The translations under genes were made by a program, and so were the position numbers. A model generated the notes under the pieces. It saw only the letters and a list, made by a program, of their open reading frames with translations. It did no database searches and was not told the DNA's origin. From NCBI RefSeq assembly GCF_029227915.1, contig NC_079888.1, forward strand, positions 21,494,001-21,558,000: a DNA stretch of 64,000 bases, read 5' to 3'. The stretch is from Hydractinia symbiolongicarpus (lineage: Eukaryota > Cnidaria > Hydrozoa > Anthoathecata > Hydractiniidae). Positions 39,951-52,857 of this stretch are shown here, one piece after another (position 1 is the stretch's first letter; each line of letters begins with the position of its first letter).

Positions 39951-42370
39951 TGGGTCACATATTCGTACCAACATGTATTTAGCGATATTTTTCTGATATT
40001 ACTAGGTCGTATCGCTTTTAACAATAAAACGATTGACTGTGGGACTTAATTGAGCTAACTTCGGACTGTGACCTGATAAATGTGATAAATGAGACAATTG
40101 GACTACAAGAAATAACATTCTTGTTAATTTGACGTGATTGCCGGAACTCAGCGATTACACTGGGCACTGTGGTAGCGCTTCATTTAAAAATTAAGATAAA
40201 AAAAGTCATTTTTTTATTGTGGGACCAATCCTAGGCGTTATTGCGCGCTAAAGAATTAGCGACAGTTTCAAGAACTACATTTTATTGAATTTCCAACGGT
40301 GTCAGTCCGTTTGAGTTTCAACGGTTGTGTCACGTATTCGTACTGTATTTAGCGATATTTTTTGATATTACTAGGTTGCATCGCTTTTAACAATGAAACG
40401 TTGACTGTGGGACTTAATTGAACTAACTTTGGACTGTGACCTGATAAATGTGATAAATTAGACAATTGGACTCCAAGAAATAACATTCTTCTTAATTTGA
40501 CGTGATTGCCGGAACTCAGCGATTACACTGGACTCTGTGGTAGCGCTTCATTTAAGAATTAAGATAAAAAAGTCATTTTTTATTGTGGGACCAATCCTAG
40601 CCGTTATCGCGCGCTGTAGAAAAAGCGCTCCGTTTGAGTTACAACGGTTGGGTCACATATTCGTACCAACATGTATTTAGCTATATTTTTCTGATATTAC
40701 TAGGTTGCATCGCTTTTAACTATGAAACGATTGACTGTGGGACTTAATTGAGCTAACTTTGGACTGTCACCTGATGAATGTGATAAAACAGACAATTGGA
40801 CTCCAAGAAAAAACATTCTTCTTAATTTGACATGATTGCCGAAACTCAGCGATTACGCTGGGCTCTGTGGTAGCGCTTTATTTAAGAATTATGATAAAAA
40901 AAGTCATTTTTTTATTGTGGGACCAATCCTAGCCATTATCCTGCACTGAGGAAATAGCGACAGTTTCAAAAACTACCTTTCATTGATTTTCTAACGGTGT
41001 CAGTCCGTTTGAGTTTCAACGGTTGTGTCACATATTCATACCAACATGTATTTAGCGATATTTTTTTGATATTACTAAGTTGCATCGCTTTTAACAATGA
41101 AACGTTGACTGTGGGACTTAATTGAACTAACTTTGGACTGTGACCTGATAATTGTCATAAATGAGACAATTGGACTCCAAGAAATAACATTTTTGTTAAC
41201 TTGACGTCATTGCCGGAACTCAGCGATTACACTGGGCACTGTGGTAGCGCTTCATTTAAAAATTAGGCTAAAAAAAGTCATTTTTTTACTGTGGGACTTA
41301 TCCTAGCCGTTAGCGTGCGTTGAAAAAAAAGCGATAGTTTCCAAAACTACATTTCATTGACTTTCTAACGGTGTCAGTCCGTTTGAGTTACAACGGTTGG
41401 GTCACATATTCGTACCAACATGTATTTAGCGATATTTTTTTGATATTACTAGGTTGCATCGCTTTTAACTATGAAACGATTGACTGTGGTACTTAATAGA
41501 GCTAACTTTGGACTGTCACCTGATAAATGTGATAAATGAGACAATTGGACTCCAAGAAATAACATTCTTGTTAATTTGACGTGATTGCCGGAACTCAGCA
41601 ATTACACTGGGCACTGTGGTAGCGCTTCATTTAAAAATTAAGATACAAAAAGTCATTTTTTTATTGTGGGACCAATCCTAGCCGTTATCGCGCGCTAACG
41701 AAATAGCGCTAGTTTCAAGAACTACATTTCATTGAATTTCTAACGGTGTCAGTCCGTTTGAGTTTCAACGGTTGTGTCACATATTCATACCAACATGTAT
41801 TTAGCGATATTTTTTTGATATTACTAGGTTGAATCTCTTTTAACAATGAAACGTTGACTGTGGGACTTAATTGAACTAACTTCGGACTGTGACCTGATAA
41901 ATGTGATAAATGAGACAATTGGACTCCAAGAAATAACATTCTTCTTAATTTGACGTGATTGCCGGAACTCAGCGATTACACTGGGCTCTGTGGTAGCGCT
42001 TCATTTAAAAATTAAGATACAAAAAGTAATATTTTTATAGTGGGACCAATCTTAGCCGTTATCGCGCTAAAAAAATAGCGACAGTTTCAAGAACTACATT
42101 TCATTGACCTTCTAACGGTGTCAGTCCGTTTGAGTTTCAACGGTTGTGTCACATATTCATACCAACATGTATTTAGCGATATTTTTTTTGATATTACTAG
42201 GTTGCATCGCTTTTAATAATGCACCATTGACTGTGGGACTTAATTGAACTAACTTTGGACTGTGACCTCATAAATGTGATAAATGAGACAATTGGACTCC
42301 AAGAAATAACATTCTTGTTAACTTGACGTGATTGCCGGAACTCAGCGATTACACTGGGCACTGTGGTAGT
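39951..42370. repeat. More divergent monomers, 39.95-42.37 kb
   Basis: Monomers here carry many private substitutions: TAGGTCGTATC near 40003, CTACAAGAAATAAC near 40101, CTGATGAATGTG near 40771, TTCCAAAACTAC near 41337, GAATCTCTTTTAAC near 41831, AATATTTTTATAGTGGG near 42028 and GCACCATTGACTG near 42221. One unit is shortened to 329 bp. The low similarity between neighbours suggests recent homogenisation skipped this part. Confidence 0.75.
40395..40723. repeat. Shortened monomer (329 bp) with internal deletion
   Basis: About 43 bp are missing between AGAAAAAGCG and TCCGTTTGAG at about 40627-40630. The usual ACAGTTTC...GTGTCAG stretch is absent, leaving a single C at the joint. Flanking sequence is normal. 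It is the only clearly shortened unit I saw. Confidence 0.8.
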
Positions 42371-43120
42371 GCTTCATTTAAAAATTTGGCTGAAAAAAGT
42401 CATTTTTTTACTGTGGGACTTATCCTAGCCGTTAACGCGCGTTGAAGAAAAAGCGACAGTTTCAAAAACTACATTTCATTGACTTTCTAACGGTGTCAGT
42501 CCGTTTGAGTTACAACGGTTGGGTCACATATTCGTACCAACATGTATTTAGCGATATTTTTTTGATATTACTAGGTTGCATTGCTTTTAACTATGAAACG
42601 ATTGACTGTGGGACTTAATAGAGCTAACTTTGGACTGTCACCTGATAAATGTGATAAATGAGAGAATTGGACTCCAAGAAATAACATTCTTGTTAATTTG
42701 ACGTGATTGCCGGAACTCAGCGATTTCACTGGGCACTGTGGTAGCGCTTCATTTAAAAATTAACATACAAAAAGTCATTTTTTTATTGTGGGACCAATCC
42801 TAGCCGTTATCGCGCGCTAAAGAAATAGCGACAGTTTCAAGAACTACATTTCATTGACTTCCTAACGGTGTAAGTCCGTTTGAGTTGCAACGGTTGGGTC
42901 ACATATTCGTACCAACATGTATTTAGCGATATTTTTCGGATATTACTAGGTTGCATCGCTTTTAACTATGAAACGATTGACTGTGGGACTTAATTGAGAT
43001 AACTTTGGACTGTCACCTGATAAATGTGATAAAAGAGACAATTGGACTCCAAGAAAAAACATTCTTCTTAATTTGACATAATTGCCGAAACTTAGCGATT
43101 ACACTGTGCTCTGTGGTAGC
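42371..43120. repeat. Two-monomer unit, copy 1 (750 bp)
   Basis: This block matches 43121-43880 at 750 bp through AAAATTTGGCTGAAAAAAG, GTTAACGCGCGTTG, GAGAGAATTGG, GCGATTTCACTGG, TTAACATACAAAAAG, GGTGTAAGTCCG and GACATAATTGCC. I saw no difference between the copies at these sites. Confidence 0.85.
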
Positions 43121-43880
43121 GCTTCATTTAAAAATTTGGCTGAAAAAAGTCATTTTTTTACTGTGGGACTTATCCTAGCCGTTAACGCGCGTTGAAGAAA
43201 AAGCGACAGTTTCAAAAACTACATTTCATTGACTTTCTAACGGTGTCAGTCCGTTTGAGTTACAACGGTTGGGTCACATATTCGTACCAACATGTATTTA
43301 GCGATATTTTTTTGATATTACTAGGTTGCATTGCTTTTAACTATGAAACGATTGACTGTGGGACTTAATAGAGCTAACTTTGGACTGTCACCTGATAAAT
43401 GTGATAAATGAGAGAATTGGACTCCAAGAAATAACATTCTTGTTAATTTGACGTGATTGCCGGAACTCAGCGATTTCACTGGGCACTGTGGTAGCGCTTC
43501 ATTTAAAAATTAACATACAAAAAGTCATTTTTTTATTGTGGGACCAATCCTAGCCGTTATCGCGCGCTAAAGAAATAGCGACAGTTTCAAGAACTACATT
43601 TCATTGACTTCCTAACGGTGTAAGTCCGTTTGAGTTGCAACGGTTGGGTCACATATTCGTACCAACATGTATTTAGCGATATTTTTCGGATATTACTAGG
43701 TTGCATCGCTTTTAACTATGAAACGATTGACTGTGGGACTTAATTGAGATAACTTTGGACTGTCACCTGATAAATGTGATAAAAGAGACAATTGGACTCC
43801 AAGAAAAAACATTCTTCTTAATTTGACATAATTGCCGAAACTTAGCGATTACACTGTGCTCTGTGGTAGCGCTTCATTTA
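43121..43880. repeat. Two-monomer unit, copy 2 (about 750 bp)
   Basis: Tandem copy of 42371-43120. The junction near 43120 is a mosaic of a TGTGCTCTGTGGTAGCG 5' part and an AAAATTTGGC 3' part. The repeat ends where TTTAAGAATTATGAT replaces TTTAAAAATTTGGC at about 43880. Confidence 0.85.
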
Positions 43881-46800
43881 AGAATTATGATAAAAAAAAG
43901 TCATTTTTTTATTGTGGGACCAATCCTAGCCATTATCCTGCGGTGAGGAAATAGCGACAGTTTCAAAAACTACATTTCATTGATTTTCTAACGGTGTCAG
44001 TCCGTTTAAGTTTCAACGGTTGTGTCACATATTCATACCAACATGTATTTAGCGATATTTTTTTGATATTACTAGGTTGCATCGCTTTTAACAATGAAAC
44101 GTTGACTGTGGGACTTAATTGAACTAACTTTGGACTGTGACCTGATAAATGTGATAAATGAGACAATTGGACTCCAAGAAATAACATTCTTCTTAATTTG
44201 ACGTGATTGCCGGAACTCAGCGATTACACAGGGCTCTGTGGTTGCGCTTCATTTAAGACATAAGATAAAAAAGTCATTTTTTTATTGCGGGACCAACCCT
44301 AGCCATTATCTCGCGCTGAAGAAATAGCGGCAGTTTCAAAAACTACATTTCATTGACTTTCTAACAGTTTCAGTCCCTTTGAGTTACAACGGTTGGGTCA
44401 CATATTCGTACCAACATGTATTTAGCGATATTGTTCTGATATTACTAGGTTGCATCGCTTTTAACTATGAAACGATTGACTGTGGGACTTAATTGAACTA
44501 ACTTTGGACTGTCACCTGATAAATGTGATAAATCAGACAATTGGACTCCAAGAAATAACATTCTTGTTAATTTGACGTGATTGCCGGAACTCAGCGATTA
44601 CACTGGGCACTGTGGTAGCGCTTCATTTAAAAATTAAGATAAAAAAAGTCATTTTTCTATTGTGGGACCAATCCTAGCCGTTATTGCGCGCTAAAGAAGT
44701 AGCGACAGTTTCAGGAACTACATTTCATTGACTTTCTAACGGTGTCAGTCCGTTTGAGTTGCAACGGTTGGGTCACATATTCGTACCAACATGCATTTAG
44801 CGATATTTTTCGGATATTACTAGGTTGCATCGCTTTTAACTATGAAACGATTGACTGTGGGACTTAATTGAGCTAACTTTGGACTGTCACCTGATAAATG
44901 TGATAAAAGAGACAATTGGACTCCAAGAAAAAACATTCTTCTTAATTTGACATGATTGCCGAAACTTAGCGATTACACTGTGCTCTGTGGTAGCGCTTCA
45001 TTTAAGAATTATGATAAAAAAAGTCATTTTTTTATTGCGGGACCAACCCTAGCCATTATCTCGCGCTGAAGAAATAGCGGCAGTTTCAAAAACTACATTT
45101 CATTGACTTTCTAACGGTGTCAGTCCGTTTGAGTTGCAACGGTTGGGTCACATATTCGTACCAACATGTATTTAGCGATATTTTTCGAATATTACTAGGT
45201 TGCATCGCTTTTAACTATGAAACGATTGACTGTGGGACTTAATTGAGCTAACTTTGGACTGTCACCTGATAAATGTGATAAAAGAGACAATTGGACTCCA
45301 AGAAAAAACATTCTTCTTAATTTGACATGATTGCCGAAACTTAACGATTACACTGTGCTCTGTGGTAGCGCTTCATTTAAGAATTATGATAAAAAAAGTC
45401 ATTTTTTTATTGTGGGACCAATCCTAGCCATTATCCTGCGGTGAGGAAATAGCGACAGTTTCAAAAACTACATTTCATTGATTTTCTAACGGTGTCAGTC
45501 CGTTTAAGTTTCAACGGTTGTGTCACATATTCATACCAACATGTATTTAGCGATATTTTTTTGATATTACTAGGTTGCATCGCTTTTAACAATGAAACGT
45601 TGACTGTGGGACTTAATTGAACTAACTTTGGACTGTGACCTGATAAATGTGATAAATGAGACAATTGGACTCTAAGAAATAACATTCTTCTTAATTTGAC
45701 GTGATTGCCGAAACTCAGCGATTACACAGGGCTCTGTGGTTGCGCTTCATTTAAGAATTAAGATAAAAAAGTCATTTTTTTATTGCGGGACCAACCCTAG
45801 CCATTATCTCGCGCTGAAGAAATAGCGGCAGTTTCAAAAACTACATTTCATTGACTTTCTAACAGTGTCAGTCCCTTTGAGTTACAACGGTTGGGTCACA
45901 TATTCGTACCAACATGTATTTAGCGATATTGTTCTGATATTACTAGGTTGCATCGCTTTTAACTATGAAACGATTGACTGTGGAACTTAATTGAACTAAC
46001 TTTGGACTGTCACCTGATAAATGTGATAAATCAGACAATTGGACTCCAAGAAATAACATTCTTGTTAATTTGACGTGATTGCCGGAACTCAGCGATTACA
46101 CTGGGCACTGTGGTAGCGCTTCATTTAAAAATTAAGATAAAAAAAGTCATTTTTTTTTGTGGGACCAATCCTAGCCGTTATTGCGCGCTAAAGAAGTAGC
46201 GACAGTTTCAAGAACTACATTTCATTGACTTTCTAACGGTGTCAGTCCGTTTGAGTTACAACGGTTGGGTCACATATTCGTACCAACATGTATTTAGCGA
46301 TATTTTTCTGATATTACTAGGTTGCATCGCTTTTAACTATGAAACGATTGACTGTGGGACTTAATTGAGCTAACTTTGGACTGTCACCTGATAAATGTGA
46401 TAAAGGAGACAATTGGACTCCAAGAAAAAACATTCTTCTTAATTTGACATGATTGCCGAAACTCAGCGATGACACTGGGCTCTGTGGTAGCGCTTCATTT
46501 AAGAATTATGATAAAAAAGTAGGTTTTTTATTGTGGGACCAATCTTAACCATTATCGCGCGCTGAGGAAATAGCGACAGTTTCAAAAACTACATTTTATT
46601 GACTTTCCAACGGTGTCAGTCCGTTTGAGTTTCAACGGTTGTGTCACGTATTCGTACTGTATTTAGCGATATTTTTTTGATGTTACTAGGTTGCATCGCT
46701 TTTAACTATGAAACGATTGACTGTGGGACTTAATTGAGCTAACTTTGGACTGTCACCTGATAAATGTGATAAAGGAGACAATTGGACTCCAAGAAAAAAC

Positions 46801-49800
46801 ATTCTTCTTAATTTGACATGATTGCCGAAACTCAGCGATTACACTGGGCTCTGTGGTAGCGCTTCATTTAAGAATTAAGATAAAAAAGTCATTTTTTTAT
46901 TGCGGGACCAACCCTAGCCATTATCTCGCGCTGAAGAAATAGCGGCAGTTTCAAAAACTACATTTCATTGACTTTCTAACAGTGTCAGTCCCTTTGAGTT
47001 ACAACGGTTGAGTCACATATTCGTACCAACATGTATTTAGCGATATTGTTCTGATATTACTAGGTTGCATCGCTTTTAACTATGAAACGATTGACTGTGG
47101 GACTTAATTGAACTAACTTTGGACTGTCACCTGATAAATGTGATAAATCAGACAATTGGACTCCAAGAAATAACATTCTTGTTAATTTGACGTGATCGCC
47201 GGAACTCAGCGATTACACTGGGCACTGTGGTAGCGCTTCATTTAAGAATTATGATAAAAAAAGTCATTTTTTTATTGTGGGACCAATCCTAGCCATTATC
47301 CTGCGGTGAGGAAATAGCGACAGTTTCAAAAACTACATTTCATTGATTTTCTAACGGTGTCAGTCCGTTTTAAGTTTCAACGGTTGTGTCACATATTCAT
47401 ACCAACATGTATTTAGCGATATTTTTTTGATATTACTAGGTTGCATCGCTTTTAACAATGAAACGTTGACTGTGGGACTTAATTGAACTAACTTTGGACT
47501 GTGACCTGATAAATGTGATAAATGAGACAATTGGACTCCAAGAAATAACATTCTTCTTAATTTGACGTGATTGCCGGAACTCAGCGATTACACAGGGCTC
47601 TGTGGTTGCGCTTCATTTAAGAATTAAGATAAAAAAGTCATTTTTTTATTGCGGGACCAACCCTAGCCATTATCTCGCGCTGAAGAAATAGCGGCAGTTT
47701 CAAAAACTACATTTCATTGACTTTCTAACAGTGTCAGTCCCTTTGAGTTACAACGGTTGAGTCACATATTCGTACCAACATGTATTTAGCGATATTGTTC
47801 TGATATTACTAGGTTGCATCGCTTTTAACTATGAAACGATTGACTGTGGGACTTAATTGAACTAACTTTGGACTGTCACCTGATAAATGTGATAAATCAG
47901 ACAATTGGACTCCAAGAAATAACATTCTTGTTAATTTGACGTGATCGTCGGAACTCAGCGATTACACTGGGCACTGTGGTAGCGCTTCATTTAAAAATTA
48001 AGATAAAAAAAGTCATTTTTTTATTGTGGGACCAATCCTAGGCGTTATTGCGCGCTAAAGAATTAGCGACAATTTCAAGAACTACATTTCATTGACTTTC
48101 TAACGGTGTCAGTCCGTTTGAGTTACAACGGTTGGGTCACATATTCGTACCAACATGTATTTAGCGATATTTTTCTGATATTACTAGATTGCATCGCTTT
48201 TAACTATGAAACGATTGACTGTGGGACTTAATTGAGCTAATTTTGGACTGTCACCTGATAAATGTGATAAAGGAGACAATTGGACTCCAAGAAAAAACAT
48301 TCTTCTTAATTTGACATGATTGCCGAAACTCAGCGATTACACTGGGCTCTGTGGTAGCGCTTCATTTAAGAATTATGATAAAAAAGTAAGTTTTTTATTG
48401 TGGGACCAATCTTAACCATTATCGCGCGCTGAGGAAATAGCGACAGTTTCAAAAACTACATTTTTTTGACTTTCCAACGGTGTCAGTCCGTTTGAGTTTC
48501 AACGGTTGTGTCACGTATTCGTACTGTATTTAGCGATATTTTTTTGATATTACTAGGTTGCATCGCTCTTAACTATGAAACGATTGACTGTGGGACTTAA
48601 TTGAGCTAACTTTGGACTGTCACCTGATAAATGTGATAAAAGAGACAATTGGACTCCAAGAAAAAACATTCTTCTTAATTTGACATGATTGCCGAAACTT
48701 AGCGATTACACTGTGCTCTGTGGTAGCGCTTCATTTAGGAATTATGATAAAAAAAGTCATTTTTTTATTGTGGGACCAATCCTAGCCATTATCCTGCGGT
48801 GAGGAAATAGCGACAGTTTCAAGAACTACATTTCATTGATTTTCTAACGGTGTCAGTCCGTTTAAGTTTCAACGGTTGTGTCACATATTCATACCAACAT
48901 GTATTTAGCGATATTTTTTTGATATTACTAGGTTGCATCGCTTTTAACAATGAAACGTTGACTGTGGGACTTAATTGAACTAACTTTGGACTGTGACCTG
49001 ATAAATGTGATAAATGAGACAATTGGACTCCAAGAAATAACATTCTTCTTAATTTGACGTGATTGCCGGAACTCAGCGATTACACAGGGCTCTGTGGTTG
49101 CGCTTCATTTAAGAATTAAGATAAAAAAGTCATTTTTTTATTGCGGGACCAACCCTAGCCATTATCTCGCGCTGAAAAAATAGCGGCAGTTTCAAAAACT
49201 ACATTTCATTGACTTTCTAACAGTGTCAGTCCCTTTGAGTTACAACGGTTGGGTCACATATTCGTACCAACATGTATTTAGCGATATTGTTCTGATATTA
49301 CTAGGTTGCATCGCTTTTAACTATGAAACGATTGACTGTGGGACTTAATTGAACTAACTTTGGACTGTCACCTGATAAATGTGATAAATCAGACAATTGG
49401 ACTCCAAGAAATAACATTCTTGTTAATTTGACGTGATTGCCGGAACTCAGCGATTACACTGGGCACTGTGGTAGCGCTTCATTTAAAAATTAAGATAAAA
49501 AAAGTCATTTTTTTATTGTGGGACCAATCCTAGCCGTTATTGCGCGCTAAAGAAGTAGCGACAGTTTCAAGAACTACATTTCATTGACTTTCTAACCGTG
49601 TCAGTCCGTTTGAGTTACAACGGTTGGGTCACATATTCGTACCAACATGTATTTAGCGATATTTTTCTGATATTACTAGATTGCATCGCTTTTAACTATG
49701 AAACGATTGACTGTGGTCCTTAATTGAGCTAACTTTGGACTGTCACCTGATAAATGTGATAAAGGAGACAATTGGACTCCAAGAAAAAACAGTCTTCTTA

Positions 49801-50976
49801 ATTTGACATGATTGCCGAAACTCAGCGATTACACTGGGCTCTGTGGTAGCGCTTCATTTAAGAATTATGATAAAAAAGTAAGTTTTTTATTGTGGGACCA
49901 ATCTTAACCATTATCGCGCGCTGAGGAAATAGCGACAGTTTCAAAAACTACATTTTATTGACTTTCCAACGGTGTCAGTCCGTTTGAGTTTCAACGGTTG
50001 TGTCACGTATTCGTACTGTATTTAGCGATATTTTTTGATATTACTAGGTTGCATCGCTTTTAACAATGAAACGTTGACTGTGGGACTTAATTGAACTAAC
50101 TTTGGACTGTGACCTGATAAATGTGATAAATGAGACAATTGGACTCCAAGAAATAACATTCTTCTTAATTTGACGTGATTGCCGGAACTCAGCGATTACA
50201 CTGGACTCTGTGGTAGCGCTTCATTTAAGAATTAAGATAAAAAAGTTATTTTTTATTGTGGGACCAATCCTAGCCGTTATCGCGCGCTGTAGAAAAAGCG
50301 ACAGTTTCAAAAACTACATTTCATTGACTTTCTAACAGTGTCAGTCCGTTTGAGTTACAACGGTTGGGTCACATATTCGTACCAACATGTATTTAGCGAT
50401 ATTGTTCTGATATTACTAGGTTGCATCGCTTTTAACTATGAAACGATTGACTGTGGGACTTAATTGAGCTAACTTTGGACTGTGACCTAATAAATGTGAT
50501 AAATGAGACAATTGGACTCCAAGAAATAACATTCTTGTTAATTTGATGTGATTGCCGGAACTCAGCGATTACACTGGGCACTGTGGTATCGCGTCATTTG
50601 AAAATTAAGCTAAAAAAATCATTTTTTTACTGTGGGACCTATCCTAGCCGTTAGCGCGCGTTGAAGAAAAAGCGACAGTTTCAAGAACTACATTTCATTG
50701 ACTTTCTAACGGTGTCAGTCTGTTTGAGTTACAACGGTTGGGTCACATATTCGTACCAACATGTATTTAGCGATATTTTTCTGATATTACTAGGTTGCAT
50801 CGCTTTTAACTATGAAACGATTGACTGTGGGACTTAATTGAGCTAACTTTGGATGGTCACCTGATAAATGTGATAAAGGAGACAATTGCACTCCAAGAAA
50901 AAACATTCTTCTTAATTTGACATGATTGCCCAAACTCAGCGATTACACTGGGCTCTGTGGTAGCGCTTCATTTAAG
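43881..50976. repeat. Monomers collinear with parts of the 28-37 kb region
   Basis: From 43.9 to about 44.95 kb the order of subtypes follows 28.2-29.3 kb at an offset of 15,647 bp (for example TTTCGGATATT at 29161/44808). From about 48.2 to 50.9 kb it follows 34.0-36.8 kb at an offset of about 14,148 bp (GTGGTCCTTAATTG at 35565/49713). Within it, 46862-47240 and 47611-47990 repeat at 749 bp and share CAACGGTTGAGTCAC and GTGATCG variants. No unique sequence is seen. Confidence 0.75.
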
Positions 50977-52857
50977 AATTATGATAAAAAAGTAAGTTTT
51001 TTATTGTGGGACCTATCTTAACCATTATCGCGCGCTGAGGAAATAGCGACAGTTTCAAAACTACATTTCATTGACTACATTTCATTGACTTTCCAACGGT
51101 GTCAGTCTGTTTGAGTTACAACGGTTGGGTCACATATTCGTACCAACATGTATTTAGCGATATTTTTCTGATATTTCTAGGTTGCATCGCTTTTAACTAT
51201 GAAACGATTGACTGTGGGACTTAATTGAGCTAACTTTGGACTGTCACCTGATAAATGTGATAAAGGAGACAATTGCACTCCAAGAAAAAACATTCTTCTT
51301 AATTTGACATGATTGCCCAAACTCAGCGATTACACTGGGCTCTGTGGTAGCGCTTCATTTAAGAATTATGATAAAAAAAGTATGTTTTTTATTGTGGGAC
51401 CTATCTTAACCATTATCGCGCGCTGAGGAAATAGCGACAGTTTCAAAAACTACATTTCATTGACTTTCCAACGGTGTCAGTCCGTTTGAGTTTCAACGGT
51501 TGTGTCACATATTCGTAACAACATGTATTTAGCGATATTTATTTGATATTACTAGGTTGCATCGCTTTTAACTATGAAACGATTGACTGTGGGACTTAAT
51601 TGAGCTAACTTTGGACTGTCACCTGTTAAATGTGATAAAGGAGACAATTGCACTCCAAGAAAAAACATTCTTCTTAATTTGACATGATTGCCCAAACTCA
51701 GCGATTACACTGGGCTCTGTGGTAGCGCTTCATTTAAGAATTATGATAAAAAAGTAAGTTTTTTATTGTGGGACCTATCTTAACCATTATCGCGCGCTGA
51801 GGAAATAGCGACAGTTTCAAAAACTACATTTCATTGACTTTCCAACGGTGTCAGTCCGTTTGAGTTTCAACGGTTGTGTCACATATTCGTACCAACATGT
51901 ATTTAGCGATATTTTTTTGATATTACTAGGTTGCATCGCTTTTAACAATGAAACGTTGACTGTGGGACTTAATTGAACTAACTTTGGACTGTGACCTGAC
52001 AAATGTGATAAATGAGACAATTGGACTCCAAGAAAAACCATTCTTCCTAATTTGACATGATTGCCCAAACTCAGCGATTACACTGGGCTCTGTGGTAGCG
52101 CTTCATTTAAGAATTATGATAAAAAAAGTAAGTTTTTTATTGTGGGACCTATCTTAACCATTATCGCGCGCTGAGGATATAGCGACAGTTTCAAAAACTA
52201 CATTTCATTGACTTTCCAACGGTGTCAGTCCGTTTGAGTTTTGACGGTTGTGTCACATATTCGTACCAACATGTATTTAGCGATATTTATTTGATATTAC
52301 TAGGTTGCATCGCTTTTAACAATGAAACGTTGACTGTGGAACTTAATTGAACTAACTTTGGACTGTGACCTGATAAATGTGATAAATGAGACAATTGGAC
52401 TCCAAGAAATAACATTCTTCTTAATTTGACGTGATTGCCGGAACTCAGCGATTACACTGGGCTCTGTGGTAGCGCTTCATTTAAGAATTAAGATAAAAAG
52501 TCATTTTTTTATTGTGGGACCAATCCTAGCCAATATCTCGCGCTGAAGAAATAGCGACAGTTTCAAAAACTACATTTCATTGACTTTCTAACGGTGTCAG
52601 TCCGTTTGAGTTACAACAGATGGGTCACATATTCGTACCAACATGTATTTAGCGATACTTTTTTGATATTACTAGGTTGCATCGCTTTTAACAATGAAAC
52701 GTTGACTGTGGGACTTAATTGAACTAACTTTGGACTGTGACCTGACAAATGTGATAAATGAGACAATTGGACTCCAAGAAATAACATTCTTCTTAATTTG
52801 ACGTGATTGCCGGAACTCAGCGATTACACTGGGCTCTGTGGTAGGGCTTCATTTAAG
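50977..52857. repeat. Five-monomer unit, copy 1 (1881 bp)
   Basis: This block matches 52858-54738 at 1881 bp. The best marker is a small direct duplication, CTACATTTCATTGA twice in a row at 51061-51088, which recurs at 52942-52969. Others are CAATTGCACTCC, CGTAACAACATG near 51515/53396, TTTTGACGG near 52239/54120, ACAACAGATGGG near 52613/54494 and GATACTTTTTTGAT near 52656/54537. Confidence 0.88.

Noticed and set aside
40772-40820. Hammerhead ribozyme core (CTGATGA followed later by GAAA)
   Set aside because: The consensus monomer has CTGATAA, lacking the catalytic G. The CTGATGA form appears in a single variant unit, and the sequence between the core and GAAA does not form the required stem.
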